Source: Aulostomus chinensis
Lineage: Eukaryota; Chordata; Actinopteri; Syngnathiformes; Aulostomidae
Length of the DNA: 64,000 nucleotides
NCBI GenBank assembly: GCA_037954235.1
Contig: JBBMOA010000007.1
Span: 4,752,501 to 4,816,500, forward strand
Reading direction: 5' to 3'
The position numbers and the translations under genes were made by a program. Under the pieces are notes generated by a model that was not told where the DNA came from, searched no databases, and saw only the letters and a program-made list of their open reading frames with translations. Below are positions 10,599 through 21,999 of this stretch, in pieces (position 1 is the first letter of the stretch; every line of letters begins with the position of its first letter).

Positions 10599-10602
10599 TT
10601 AA

Positions 10603-11949
10603 ACTGTGTGTTGAAAGGATTTTATGACATTACATTCCCAGCCTGTACTGTGAAGCAGGATTAGAGAGTTTGCCTCATAACTTAAGGCTCAACTCAGGAT
10701 TCTCTGTACAAAGGTGGCTGACCTCTCATTGGAATATATCAATGTGGCAACATGCTGCAGACCTTTCCTGCTCTGTCAGTGTCATAAAAACTCATTGCAT
10801 TGATGATTTAACACTGGTGAGTGGATCGTGGGAGGGACCCCTGGGAGATAACCCATTCCATTAGCCATACCCAGTGAGATGGATCACAGCCTGACTCTCA
10901 CTGGCTGTGTCTTATTCTGTATTAATTCAGAACTGACATTTATTGAGCAAACTTATCCATTGTCTGTCCATATTATGGACTAATATTCCTTGGTTTTTTT
11001 GAAAGAAATTGTTCCTCTCAAGTTAAAGGTGCTGCTCTTTTCTGTGTGTTAGTGATTGTTCATGTAGTGCCAGCTCCGCCCCTTCATGTACACACACAGG
11101 GGAGGAAAAGCTGGCCTGATATAGTGAGCTGATAAAGAACACCGCAGTACCACTGATCCCTCACTGTGTTTGTCAAATATTTTCACAGTCTTCAAACTGA
11201 AGAAAGCCAAGATGAGTGGATTATGCTTCAAAGTACAGACCCCTAGTATAAAGTGAGCTAAACTCTGAGTTGTACTGTGTTGCAGTGTTTGAGTCATTTT
11301 TTTGTTGTTGTTTTGGTTGTATACAGTCAATTTTGAGAAAAAAAAGGAGGAATTACTGGTATTTGTGACCTCACATCAACTGCAGTGAAGGTTAATTCTG
11401 AATTTATGCAGAAGAAAAATGTTCCCAATAAATGACAGCAAAATGCAGAGATACTAACATTGAGCTGACATGAATAAATAACATAAACATACAATTTCCA
11501 TGCCAATTAACAGAAAACTGGCATGAACAGGAGAAAAAATCTCACAAGCAAACATAAATCGCTGCCCTGGCAAATGCATGCAATTTTTACTCGTTATACA
11601 CAGTCTGCGTTGTACCCTACAACATGATGTCATTCTGTTCAGACTGTCCTGGGTCTGTGTATCCACACTTGTGAGCAGTAGATCAGTATCTGTTACTCTA
11701 GGCCCGTGGGTCATGATAGATTAACATGATTCAAGGAGCACAACAGAGACCGCAGGGCTGCTGCCCAGTCCCTTGTGATTAAATCTAATGATAAATTTGA
11801 ACTGTTTTGAACAGAAATTTGTTGGCAGAAATACACCTTAGACAGCTTCTCATAACTAGCTTGCCAGAAAGCTGAGCTTCTGTCACTGATAAAGCTATTT
11901 TCATGTATAGTCGGCACCCTTTTGTGGTTTTCAACAAAGTAGCACATCC
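10603..11949. other. Unassigned DNA
   Basis: No gene is supported. A few minus-strand frames of 80-140 codons exist (for example 11711-12127), but they run into the neighbouring LTR or lack any motif. Confidence 0.4.
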
Positions 11950-12299
11950 TGTTATGTGCGGGCAGGTGTGAGGGGGAAATAGACCCAGGTGCAGACAGTA
12001 GGAAGGTGCACAAGAGATTTTTATTAGGAGACGGGGGAGACTTGACGACTGTAGACGGGGAGACTAGAGACTGACGTGAGAGCACAACAACACGTAAAAG
12101 CACGACAGGACGCAAAAAGCACGACAATGGACGAACAACCTAACAGGGGAAAACACACGGGTTAAATACAAGAGGGGAAACAAGACACAGGTGGTGCAAT
12201 CACCCAGGTGAGACACATAAGGTAATCACAGGAGGGAGGTCAGGGAGACAGGACATGACTACGAAGTAAAACAGGAAGCACGAGACAGGGACTGTGACA
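11950..12299 (-). mobile_element. Solo LTR, probably gypsy-type
   Basis: The block begins TGTTATGTGCGGGCAGG and ends GGGACTGTGACA, giving TG...CA ends over 350 bp. The flanks CATCC (11945-11949) and CACCC (12300-12304) differ by one base and may be the target duplication. A minus-strand AATAAA (in TCCTAATAAAAATC) suggests minus orientation. No internal retroelement coding sequence adjoins it, so it is best read as a solo LTR left by recombination. Confidence 0.68.
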
Positions 12300-12304
12300 C
12301 ACCC

Positions 12305-13379
12305 TCTAATCACAACCTTTATGTAACTCAGACCCTCACATAATCATGGAAAGTAGCTTTATGGACATCTGATCAGGGAAAGCCTGAGGTGTGCTAACAA
12401 GCAATGCATATTGTCGTTACATATCACGGATTCTGTTGAATATTCCTTGTTTCCCTGCATCCCTGTATGCCTTGTCTCTGAACTAGTATGAAAGGGAACA
12501 TATTTTAAATTTTTGTTTCTGATTGAGCACACACACATACACCGTTTATTCATTCTTATCACAATAATCATATTCGACCTAATTTAAGTGACAGGCACGG
12601 TATACAAAGCTGCTCTCTTAACCAAGGTGAAGCAGTTTGAACTCTCACGCATCTGCTGAGCTCGTATAGGCACATGAATGAAATATATCATGAGTGAAAT
12701 ATTTCATCTTCAGATGCCACATTGGATTTGGGAATTCAAGCAATGCAAGAAAATCAACGCATCTGCCAAGGTAATGAGTGTACTATGCATCTGATCATTG
12801 CTTGATAATGTGAGTACCACCAGATATTGTGCATACATTGTCTTGTTTTGTAACTGATTAATCACTGTGGGAGGGAACCAGGTTAGGGTCGCATACACAA
12901 AGTATGATCAGTTTATGGTCACCTTTTTAGTTGAGTAAGTTGAAATGCAGCTACATGCCCACCAGACAAGTCCAGGGAAAGAACACCCACAAACACATTG
13001 AACTCCAGCCAGTTCTGGGAAATCAAGTGGCAAGGCACCTACACACACATTGGGTGGATGATGAGTGTCTAGGGTCTGTTGTGAGGATATAAGAACCCCC
13101 TTACATTGAGGAAGGCTTTGGAATTCGATGCACCGTGAAGGTTATTGTGAAACTGTATTGTGTTGAAACTAAGTACATTCCCCGAGGCTGCTGAAGTTGG
13201 CGTCCATCTGATCTGTTTTAGCTTCGTTAGTCCATGTCATTGGGGTTTTTAATGCCTGATCTCCTCAACATTTCATCTCTCACAGAGGGGTGTATTCTCC
13301 GCATTACACTGAAAATTACTAAAAATGTCATCATCTGCCAGATATTTTGGGGGTACTGAGCTTTAGCTATCTATTCCAG
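12305..13379. other. Unassigned DNA, possible downstream part of ERV
   Basis: No gene is seen. It lies downstream of the retroviral RT fragment on the minus strand and could include integrase, env or LTR remnants, but I recognise none. Confidence 0.3.
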
Positions 13380-13610
13380 CTGGGGAGGTGCAATAGCTAT
13401 GGCTCCATTTGAAATCCTTCTCCCTAAATACTCCGCCTGCATTTGATAATAGTGACATTTTGAAGGATGGCTTCTGCAGGTCCTTGATGGAGTCCTACTG
13501 ACAACCATCTAACATGGGTGCATAAAGCAGTAAGTTGTTCGCATACTGCAACAATGTGCTGCTAAGCTCCAAACCTTCATGATCAAGTTTTATAACCGTT
13601 TATAACGGTT
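13380..13610 (-). pseudogene. pol: Retrovirus-like RT fragment (ERV pol)
   Basis: Read on the minus strand, 13548-13528 and its neighbours give STLLQYANNLLLYAP, which occupies the place of the YXDD catalytic box of gammaretrovirus-like reverse transcriptases. The context after it (DSIKDLQKP) also fits. Both aspartates are replaced by asparagine, so the copy could not be active even if in frame. The fragment is short and followed by stops. It belongs with the protease and gag pieces upstream on the same strand at 14.6-16.0 kb. Confidence 0.5.
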
Positions 13611-14639
13611 AAACACATGTGGTGAATGTCAATGTTTCTGTACTATTTTCCTCTGTGTGTGAATATAAACAGATTCTGGGAGTCTTCAGCCAAGAGGACA
13701 CTAAAGAATACAGAACAAAGATCAATTTCTTAAAAATAAATAAATAAATAGCGGCAGGAGGCACATTTGTATGAAGCTAAGTGGGTTTGGCACTTAGGCA
13801 GGCCAGTCTTGTCCTACGTCATTAAACATTCTAAAATCATGAACCATGAGATAGCTGCTTCTATCACTGGGAATATGGAAGTATTGAACACATGCTTCAT
13901 GTTTCTCCTACCACCCCTGCTTGTAACCTATCAGAAATTGTTTTATTTATCCCTTCTTTTGCCTCTGGCTTCAGTGGATATTGTTGGCATACATGAAGTT
14001 TCATATTAAGTTTCAGGTGTTAGGTTTTTGTTTATATTTGACAGTTACCTCTTGTGTCTTTTCCACCATCAATCCCCCACACAAAATGTTAATCATTTAG
14101 TCCTGAGCTTGAAAAATTAGTGGGATTCCTGTCTCTTTCCATTCTGCCTTTGTTGCAAGTTCCATCATGGGACCCAACTCTCCTGCTTGAAAATTCTCAT
14201 TTATCAGCAAAGACTGTATTATGCAACCCTTTGGAAATGTAATCATTGGGCGCCACATTCTTGGCACCTCTCTGTTCTCCAACAACATTATTATGATGTC
14301 TCCTTTGGTCAGTTCATTCCACTTTACCTCAAACTTTTGGCAGTGTCATAAAATAAAGTACAATGATAGTCCAGGAGTGGCATTGTCACTTTTGGGAGTA
14401 AGGCCTTTAGATACCTCACCCATTCCTGAATTGCCTGAGAAACCAGTTCAGTGATGTCACGCAGCCAATAAACCTCGGCTCTTTCTTCCTAGACTGACAT
14501 TTGGAGATCGAGACAGTCCTCATCTACATAAACACCTTGAAGAGACCACCAAAGTTCATTTTTGATTTGCTTAGCGCATCCCTGCCTAACAAAGTAATGA
14601 GGGTATGGTCTGATTTCCTCTCTTTAGGCTGTTATCCGA
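13611..14639 (-). pseudogene. Decayed ERV interval between protease and RT box
   Basis: The minus strand has readable but frame-broken stretches, such as DITELVSQAIQEWVRYLKAL near 14400-14460 and KFEVKWNELTKGDI near 14290-14340, with stops between them. By position this should be the end of pro and the start of RT, but I cannot align these peptides to a named domain. One open stretch of 63 codons (14288-14097) continues the same frame. Confidence 0.35.
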
Positions 14640-14820
14640 GTCATTATTTGTGTGAGCTGCTTTGTTCTCCAGGATTCACTTGTCTCACCAAATTTGTCAA
14701 ACAGGGGGAGGTAAGTGGAATAATTTGGACATGTGTAAATGGCTCCAGTATTCACTAACATGGGTATTTGCCTGCCTTCTATTTAACCATATCATAGGTT
14801 CAACATTGGCTCCAACTGTT
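14640..14820 (-). pseudogene. pro: ERV protease fragment
   Basis: The minus strand gives GRQIPMLVNTGAIYTC around 14741-14760. This matches the retropepsin active-site context with D-T-G-A changed to N-T-G-A. A preceding EPM segment and a following DKFGETSESW segment fit the normal flanks of gammaretrovirus-like proteases. Two stops lie just upstream. The protease would process the Gag-Pol precursor; this copy lacks the catalytic Asp. Confidence 0.55.
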
Positions 14821-15199
14821 ACTTCCACTATCTGGGCACCTCTAGTAGCTAAACTTTGCCCATGCCCAGGGATGGGCCATTTCTCCTACTCCGGCAAACT
14901 GCTGCTCAGGAAATCTGGGGCGTCTGCCAGCATCATGTCCAGCCACGTGATCAGCACACCCAGTTGTTCCTCTATGGACCCAGTCCTCTTCCAACACCCC
15001 CCATCTGTACCTCTTTATTTATGCTGCACATGGTGTGGCTTTGAGTACCTGTTAACAATCAGTGTCAGGTGCATTGCTGGAGATACTGGCTGCATGGTTG
15101 GAGGCACTCGTTGTGGTGGTGGTGCACCACCCAGCTGCTGTGGTACTGCCTACTCACCAGACCCTTTTGCTCCCAGTGCTTGTGTTTTTGCTTCATTTT

Positions 15200-15990
15200 T
15201 CCTTGTTATTCTTTAAGTTGTAGATAAGATTTGTAGAGTTGTAATGCACAAGGTTCCTGTACACAGTTTTATCATGTTCCAGCTCCCTTTTCTTGTCTCT
15301 TTGATATTTGTTGACTGTGTGCACCACATGAGCTCAGAACTGGTAATGCAGCACTGATGCCAAGCCCACCACATCCTCCAGTCTACTATGGATCAGGGCA
15401 GGCATGGCCTTCATGATAGCATTCCTAAACAGAGTCATCAGGGCCAGGGCTTTTCTTCATCTCCTCCTCAGTTTTTGGTTTCATTTTCATTTGTCGCATG
15501 ATATATATGTGTCTGGGTTCTCAGGCAGTTTCCTCCTTGTATGTTCTCATCCACCCACTCACCCCTTCATATATATCGGGCAACTTAGCAGCCAGCCCCA
15601 CAAGGTTGAGCTTCTGCTCTTGAGCACCTTTTATTTAAATAGGATATTGTCCTGGATTGTATGTAGCTGACAGATATATGTTGGGTCTGCATCTAAGATC
15701 CTATTCTCTTTCCTTCCGACTTTACTCCTTTATTGCCTGTGTGATCGCTCGTCCACGATTACAACCTTCTCCATTGTTAGTGAGTTGAGTCTTTGTGGTA
15801 CTGGTCCATTTGTTCCTTCAATTCTTGTATCACTGTTTGGTTTATTTCTCAGTCTAGGTCTACAGTATTCCTGATTGTCAAGGTTCACCCAGTAGCATTG
15901 CTCTTCTGTTCTTGTGTCATATGTTGCATAGCAAGCTAATATCTGTGACTCTTTCCTTCCCCTGCAATATTTCAAAATCAAGCTTTGTTG
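15200..15990 (-). pseudogene. gag: ERV gag fragment (capsid)
   Basis: The minus strand carries gag-like peptides in successive frames: LVGLAAKLPDIYEGVSGWM (about 15550-15600), YIMRQMKMKPKTEEEMKK (about 15450-15500), and MPALIHSRLEDVVGLASVL (about 15350-15410), followed by a lysine/glutamate-rich stretch. These are capsid-like sequences of the gammaretrovirus-like class found in fish genomes. The stretch 15981-15730 is an 84-codon open frame upstream of the capsid and may be part of gag. At least two frameshifts and several stops are present. No LTR was recognised for this element. Confidence 0.6.
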
Positions 15991-16717
15991 ACATTCATTA
16001 TCTTTTGACGTTTTACAGAAAAGATTGTAAGCTGGACTGTCAGTGCTGTTCGTTCTTCTTGCTGGAGATCTCTTTTTTGAGCTTTAAACTTTGCAGGTAT
16101 TAATTCAGAATGTACTTCGACACTAACCGTTCCAGCTAAGAATGGATACATTCCTACTCCGCTTTGTTGCTTGTTTTATTAACTTCTCGCTGTTTACTTT
16201 TTAATTTGAGTTGGTCTCCTTTTTTTTTTTTTCTCCTACAATGCTAACTTTCAAATCTGAAGAGGTTCACTCTCAGCTTTCTCACATCTTTTCTTACTTT
16301 TGTATTTTAATTTAGTTTCTCTTATTCACTGCTCCATATCCTCACATGCCTCCACATCAAATGCGCCCTCCTTTGGCCAGGCTAAGGGTACATTTTTTTC
16401 ATCCCCTTCCCCCTTTTCTCAAGAATCTTTGGGATATCTTTCACAAGCTCTAGTTGCTTAGCACCCAGGGGTACAATCAGTGTTCCATTCATCCTTGTAG
16501 ACTTTTTTTATTACCAGTATTTGATTTCAGTTTGTCCATTCAACCTCTGGTATATTTAAATGCTCTCTCCATGTCAGCCTACCTCAATTTGGGTGCAAAC
16601 AGCTGAGCCATTTTGCGGACTGTAAATGTGTATTGTTTTCTTCCACCTCTTAACTGTGTTTGTGCTTTTTTTCTTTTCCTCGTGTGTGTGTGTCTTGTTT
16701 TGTTTTCCCTCTTGAAT

Positions 16718-16723
<6 letters not shown>
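15991..16723. other. Unassigned, T/C-rich + strand
   Basis: The base bias continues from the ERV remnant, so this may include its gag N-terminus, leader or LTR. No motif supports a call. Confidence 0.3.

Positions 16724-16763
<40 letters not shown>
16724..16763. repeat. (TG)n microsatellite
   Basis: About 20 uninterrupted TG units can be read, with further degenerate TG sequence from 16682. Confidence 0.95.
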
Positions 16764-16767
<4 letters not shown>

Positions 16768-17718
16768 CAATGCTTGTGTAGTTGAGCCGCAGTCATAGAT
16801 GCTTATGCCTTGAATTCAATGTTATTGCTACCAGCTGAATGTTGTCACTAGTTGACAATGCAAATGTTAGCTAATGCTATTGCTAATGGTGTCTGAAGGC
16901 TAACAGTAGCTATGCTTCTCAAGGCTTGGGCTAAGGGGCAGGAGGAATGCAAACAGGGGTCCTGAAACAAAACCAAGTGATGTCAGGATGACATCTCAAA
17001 TGACACTCCCCAAACAGGTTCTGATTACACTCCCCCTAATTTATTTTCTAATTGCACAATTCCGAATATGACATTTCTTCTACATCACATCTAAGCCTTA
17101 CAATTAGCTAACACCAATCACAAAATGGAAGCCGTAGCAACATGACCCCCCCCCCCCCCCCATCCAATACAAGTACACGTACTTAAAACAGTGACTTAAA
17201 AAAGACTTAGAATATTTCTCTTGTCTACGCACAAAATGCTCACACCCTCAGGGGCAACCAGCTTCAACTCACACGTGTACATTCACTTGGACAATTTATC
17301 AAAGAACCTTGCATGCCCTTTGTTAGGTGCGGTGTGTGTGAGGAGACGGTCCTGCTTACCCTGGTCCCCCTTGTGGTGAAATCTTTCCTCTACACACACT
17401 CTCCTCACACAGGCTTCGAACTCACCTAGTCTCACACTTAATGATTCTTTTAGAGGCCACTCATACGCGCGCAGACGTCTTAGTCACATAAAGTCAAACA
17501 GTCTGCAGTCCTCAAACTGTAATGGTTTAAGTTTGTGAACATTTTATTGAATTTCATTCAATCAGCTCAGAATTTAAAAATTCTTTATTTCTTTTTTACA
17601 CTTAAACAGGTCCCCTGGTAATTAAAATGTAGCTACTGCCATCTAGAGCCAACTGTAAGTTACTACAAAGAGTGAGTGGGAGAGACACCACTAACCAACA
17701 CTGTTTTTGGAAGGTTTC
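16764..17718. other. Unassigned DNA with C-tract
   Basis: No gene is supported. A run of cytosines lies at about 17146-17161, and CA-rich simple sequence occurs near 17380-17410. Confidence 0.4.
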
Positions 17719-18299
17719 CAATGACCGATTAGACCCATGATGCAGACATGGACACTTGATTTAGATTTCAACAGCAAGGAGCATTTATGGAAGCAGGTGA
17801 AGTTTGCAGTGTGGATTGAGGTCCTGAGGTGACAGCACAGAGGTTGGTTGATGGTCACAGGGAGGCAGAGGCAAGATGCTGGAGCGCAGACTGCAGCTGA
17901 GCTGTGATCACTGGTGAAGCGGACCTGGAGCAAAGTTGAGGAAGGAAAGCTGGTTAGGTGAATCTGGCAGCGGAACCCAGAAGATATGAACCCAGAGTAG
18001 AGGAACAGCATATTCAAATGCTTCAAGCAAGAAACAAACTCAATACTAGGAGCCAGGCTGAAGACCATGCAAGGGTAACAGACAATCTCACAAAGTGTGA
18101 AAGAATGAGGCGGTCTTATATAGAGCAGAATAAAAAGATGACTTGATGGCGAGATCGGATGCAGGTGTATGATGAGCAACAGGCAATAGAAAAAGGCCTG
18201 AAGGACCTCCAGCTCCAGCCCAAATCCAGACAAACATACACATGAGGGAAGGGAGAGAACAGAGAAAACAAAGGGGAAAAATCAGACTTAACCATGACA
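17719..18299 (-). mobile_element. LTR-like block, minus orientation
   Basis: The minus strand begins TGTCATGGTTAAG at 18299 and contains a TATA box (CTCTATATAAGACC, near 18115-18130). The G/A-rich composition on the + strand resembles fish gypsy LTRs. GTTTC lies at 17714-17718 and again at 18300-18304, a possible 5-bp duplication, although the + strand start CAATGACC is not the canonical TG. The 180-codon minus-strand frame inside it has no domain and is likely fortuitous. Confidence 0.5.
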
Positions 18300-18790
18300 G
18301 TTTCTGTTGGCCCCTGGCCTGGATATCCCTGGCCTGCACTGAGGGCTAAGGGTCTTCATTTATTATTATCATATATTATATAATATATTATTATTTATCA
18401 AATACTGAACGCTCTTTCCTTATAGGTCCTAACTTCATCTCTCACAACATACATGTCTGCACACATGGGTCTACCTATTGGCTTGTGTTGGCATTTGTGA
18501 CTTTTATTTAAACAATTTGGCAAAACAGTCCTCAGCATATTTCCATTCAATGTAGTTCAATAAATTTCCCCACTGAATTAGTTGTAATAATTTTGGTCAT
18601 CCAAACTGTCAAGCCCCCCCCAGTCGAGTGGGTTGTGACCAAAAAGAGTAAAAGTGACCTTCCCCTCAAACCTGTGTTGTTGCTTTGTATCAAAAGGGAA
18701 TTAAAAATGTTAACAATTAAACATGTTCAGCACCTCAGTGCAAATAGCCTAAAATGATCTGTCGTGCTACAGTAGGAGAAAAATGAAACA
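18300..18790. other. Unassigned AT-rich DNA
   Basis: An imperfect (ATT/TATA)-rich patch lies at 18359-18400. No gene is seen. Confidence 0.4.
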
Positions 18791-18840
18791 GATTCAGATT
18801 CAGAAGACTTTATTTATCCCCATGGGGGGCAATTAAGGAG
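18791..18840 (-). mobile_element. LINE 3'-tail fragment
   Basis: The motif GACTTTATTTATCCCCATGG is the inverse of a tail common in fish non-LTR elements (the CCCATGGGGATAAATAAAG type). Only the tail is present, on the minus strand. Confidence 0.45.
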
Positions 18841-18858
18841 TGGGGGGCAAGTAAGGTA

Positions 18859-21620
18859 CATTGACACATTGTGGTACCTTGTGTGATTGGCCTTGTGCAG
18901 CATTAACGGCACATTCATGCAGCTCACTGGAGCCTCAGTGGCAACATAAGCACACGACTGAGTGTAAGTTCTCTCTGCCCTCTCCAAGAATTGCTATCTT
19001 CAACTTCCCCCCCGGAGTCAGGCGAGCCAACCTGGCACAGGTTGGCAGTTAATGGCATTGATTGTTTAAGTAAGTGAGATGTCTGTACAGTCCCTCTGTG
19101 GCCTTCTTGACCAAGGATCATTGCATCTCCCTGCCAGACCATCAGACTTCATTATCCAGTGGCAAGGGAGACACACCAAGGCCTTTACTCAAGAGACACA
19201 CAAGCGGGCAATTTACCTCTATCTCAGTTGTATATCCCCTACACATAGAGAGGTGGCAGACAGAAGAAAGAAAGCAAGAGGGAGAAGGCTGCAGGGAAGA
19301 GGGGGCTTGTCGTAACAACCTTTTGTTACTTGGAGAGCAGACCAAGATGAAAAGGGTACATTTTGCTCTTTGTGTGTCTCATTTGCCTCCCTCTCTAGCA
19401 TTCTCTTTATCTCATGCTTATTACCTTAGTGTCTTTTATCAACTGCACATGTGAATTTTGTTCCCTGTATTTCTCCTTTTTCCCAGTGCTTTCTTATTCA
19501 TAACCTTTTTACTTCTGCTTCTCTGTGAGTGAGGATGACAGAAACAGAGACTCAGACACCCAACAGCTTCTGCAGGCTTTTGATTCTCCCCCGCTGTTTC
19601 CTGATCACAAGAGATGAACCACAATCGCCCAAAAGAGTCACAGCTTAAGGTTCACACTTATCCTGCACTGAATTTGAAAGTTGCGACAGATAGCAAAGTA
19701 GTTCATACTTAAGAGGGATTGACTCTTCCATTAGATCAGCCTGGATCATTATTTATTGACCGATTCCTTGTAAAGGAGCACTGCTTCACAGAAATCTGCC
19801 CAATCTTTTCGGTTTTACATATAATGTTACTTATTGCAATGATTCATGAATTCAATAATTCCTTGTAATTTGTGGATTTATTCTCCTCAATTCTTGTTAA
19901 ATCTATAGACTGGCAAAACTGGAAGATCACATATGGAAGCAGAGAACAGCCATACTCAGAATCTTTTTTTAATACCGTTGTCATGACAGCGCAAGTTCAT
20001 CATTTTGTGGTTTGTGAAACAAAGCTTGTTTTTCTTGTGATAATGTTCTTTTTTGTCACAAGTAAACAAACAGTAGATGTCTCAAGACAATGAAATAATT
20101 ATTGTGTTTTCTCCAGACGACAGGATCATTATGGACATTAATATGTGTCTCGTTTCATCATACCAGGGTCAAACCTTCACTGTCAGTCCCTGACTGCTGT
20201 GAAGGATTCATAACTGAGCAAAAAGTTGAAGTGTATATATATATATATATATATATATAGTTTAGTTTGTTTTCTCGATTATAGAAAGATCATGCTTATG
20301 GTTTCTCACCAACCACCACAAATTGACCACAGCAGTTTCTCCAAGTGTCTGATACCCTGAGTAAGAACAGGCTGAACTTAGAAATAGGAATGTTGAGAAA
20401 AACACCAAAAAACCTCCAAGAACTGCATGTCCAGTACAAACAAGTATGCGGGGAGTGAAAGAAGACAGATAACCAGAAGGAAAGCAATCTGGTGCCCAGC
20501 ATTCTTCACGTTTCCCCTCAATGCAAGATCAAAGATAGGCAAATGACAGCAGTGTGAGTTCTTTGTTTGTCTGAGGGGTTGTGGAGAGCCCCTTGAGTCT
20601 GTTGCATGTTTGGACAAACATCCATCTGAATTTTGTGATGGACCAGATGAAATTTTTCACCAAACACATGTAACCCACCTACACAGTTAGTCAGCTACTG
20701 CTGCATCCTCCCAGCGGATGTTCACTCAGAAAGACTATGAATTGCGCTCAGGGTTGTGGCTTATATCTCACCCCTATTCTAACATGCTCCCTTCTCACAC
20801 CTGCTCCGTCTCATCAAAGCTGTCAGTTACTTGAGGTGTGGTCAAGTTCAGCTGTCTCCAGCTGATCACTTCTTATCCAATAGCACAGTGAGATACTGTC
20901 GTTGATGACCAATCACATTGCTGCGGTCTTTTTAAATGGCCCCTTCTTTCTCCTTAGTCTTGGTTTGCTGCTGCCATGCACACTCCTTCTCCTCCCCACA
21001 ACCACCTGGTGTTCACAGAGTCATTGATTCCTTCATCTTCCATCAGTCTCATTGTACACATCTTCCTCCACCATTACCACCAGTGTCTGGACTCCATGGG
21101 CATCTGCTCCGGGATGATGTACCTGTGGAGTTGAGGTCCTATCTGTTTTCAGATTTGATAAAAATCATCTTTTAAATGTGTCTCCTTATTTCAATATAAT
21201 GAGCTGTAGGAGAGATTTCTAGCTGATTGACATTCATTGTGAGATTCTGTAATTATTCAAGCAGACATGCTGTTGCTGTCACAGAGTGGAAGAAAAGTGA
21301 CTTGATCACATGTTGCTCAATGACAGTGTCGTTTTATTAAAGCCTCCATACCTCATAACTGTACATCAAACAAAAGAAAGCGTTTCACAACCCAACAGAA
21401 ATGTATCAGAAGTAATGAGGTTCATCCATACGTGTTTAACCCTTGAGAGGACAGTTTTTTCAATTAGCAAATGCAGCACAGTGACAAGGAGCCCTCGGCA
21501 TCACATTCAGCCACTTTCTTAACATGAATAATTGATAATAAATGATAATAAGCCTTACCATGAGCATGTGGTTCATGATACACACAACCTATACCTATCA
21601 TTTTTTTTATATATTAATAA
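18859..21620. other. Unassigned DNA, possible LTR-like patch
   Basis: No gene is supported. The stretch 20671-21175 has a CCAAT-like block (GACCAATCACATTG) and TTTTTAAATGG near 20907-20939, followed by C/T-rich sequence, which is LTR- or promoter-like. I could not find paired ends, so this stays a suspicion only. Confidence 0.35.
20232..20259. repeat. (TA)n microsatellite
   Basis: Fourteen TA units are uninterrupted. Confidence 0.93.
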
Positions 21621-21630
21621 AAATCCATCA

Positions 21631-21989
21631 GTCCATCCATTTTCTACTGCTTATCCTGTTAAGGGTCACGGGGGGACTGGAGCCTATCCAAGCAGCAATG
21701 GCGAGAGGCAGGGTTCACCCTGGACAGGTCACCAGTCCATCACAGGGCCAGCACATATAGACAGACAACCATTCACACCTACAGTCAATTTAGAGTATCA
21801 ATCAGCCTCGTCCCCTCTTGATGTCTTTGGACTGTGGAGGAAGCCGGAGTACCAGAGAGAACCCAGCAGGAACAGGGAGAACATGGAGACTCACACAGAA
21901 AGATCATTTGCTCAAGCCAGGGCTTGAACCTGGAACCTTTTTGTTGTGAGGCGACAGTGCTGACCACTGCACCACTGTCCCACTAAGAC
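21631..21989 (-). mobile_element. tRNA-headed SINE, copy 2
   Basis: This is the same family as the 7.9 kb copy, in reverse: (CCAT)n tail at the left, GTTAAGGGTCACGGGGGG, CACCCTGGACAGGTCACCAG, GTCAATTTAGAGT, and the tRNA-like head at the right (AGTGCTGACCACTGCACCAC). AAATCCATCA at 21621-21630 and AAATCCCTCA at 21990-21999 form a 10-bp target duplication with one mismatch. Partial translations of this copy are not genes. Confidence 0.9.
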
Positions 21990-21999
21990 AAATCCCTCA

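Noticed and set aside
13595..13612. Palindrome AACCGTTTATAACGGTT as a terminator or operator
   Set aside because: Such short palindromes are expected by chance in AT-rich vertebrate DNA and no gene context supports a role.
14662..15216. 184-codon + strand frame
   Set aside because: It runs antisense to the recognisable ERV gag/protease peptides and shows no motif itself.
17691..18233. 180-codon minus-strand frame
   Set aside because: It lies within an LTR-like block, has no domain, and its reading spans the TATA box and the edge of the repeat.
21532..21927. 131-codon + strand frame ending in EPGT/ARA-like peptide (also 32128-32556, 53424-53780)
   Set aside because: The three frames are translations of the same SINE in reverse orientation and not proteins.
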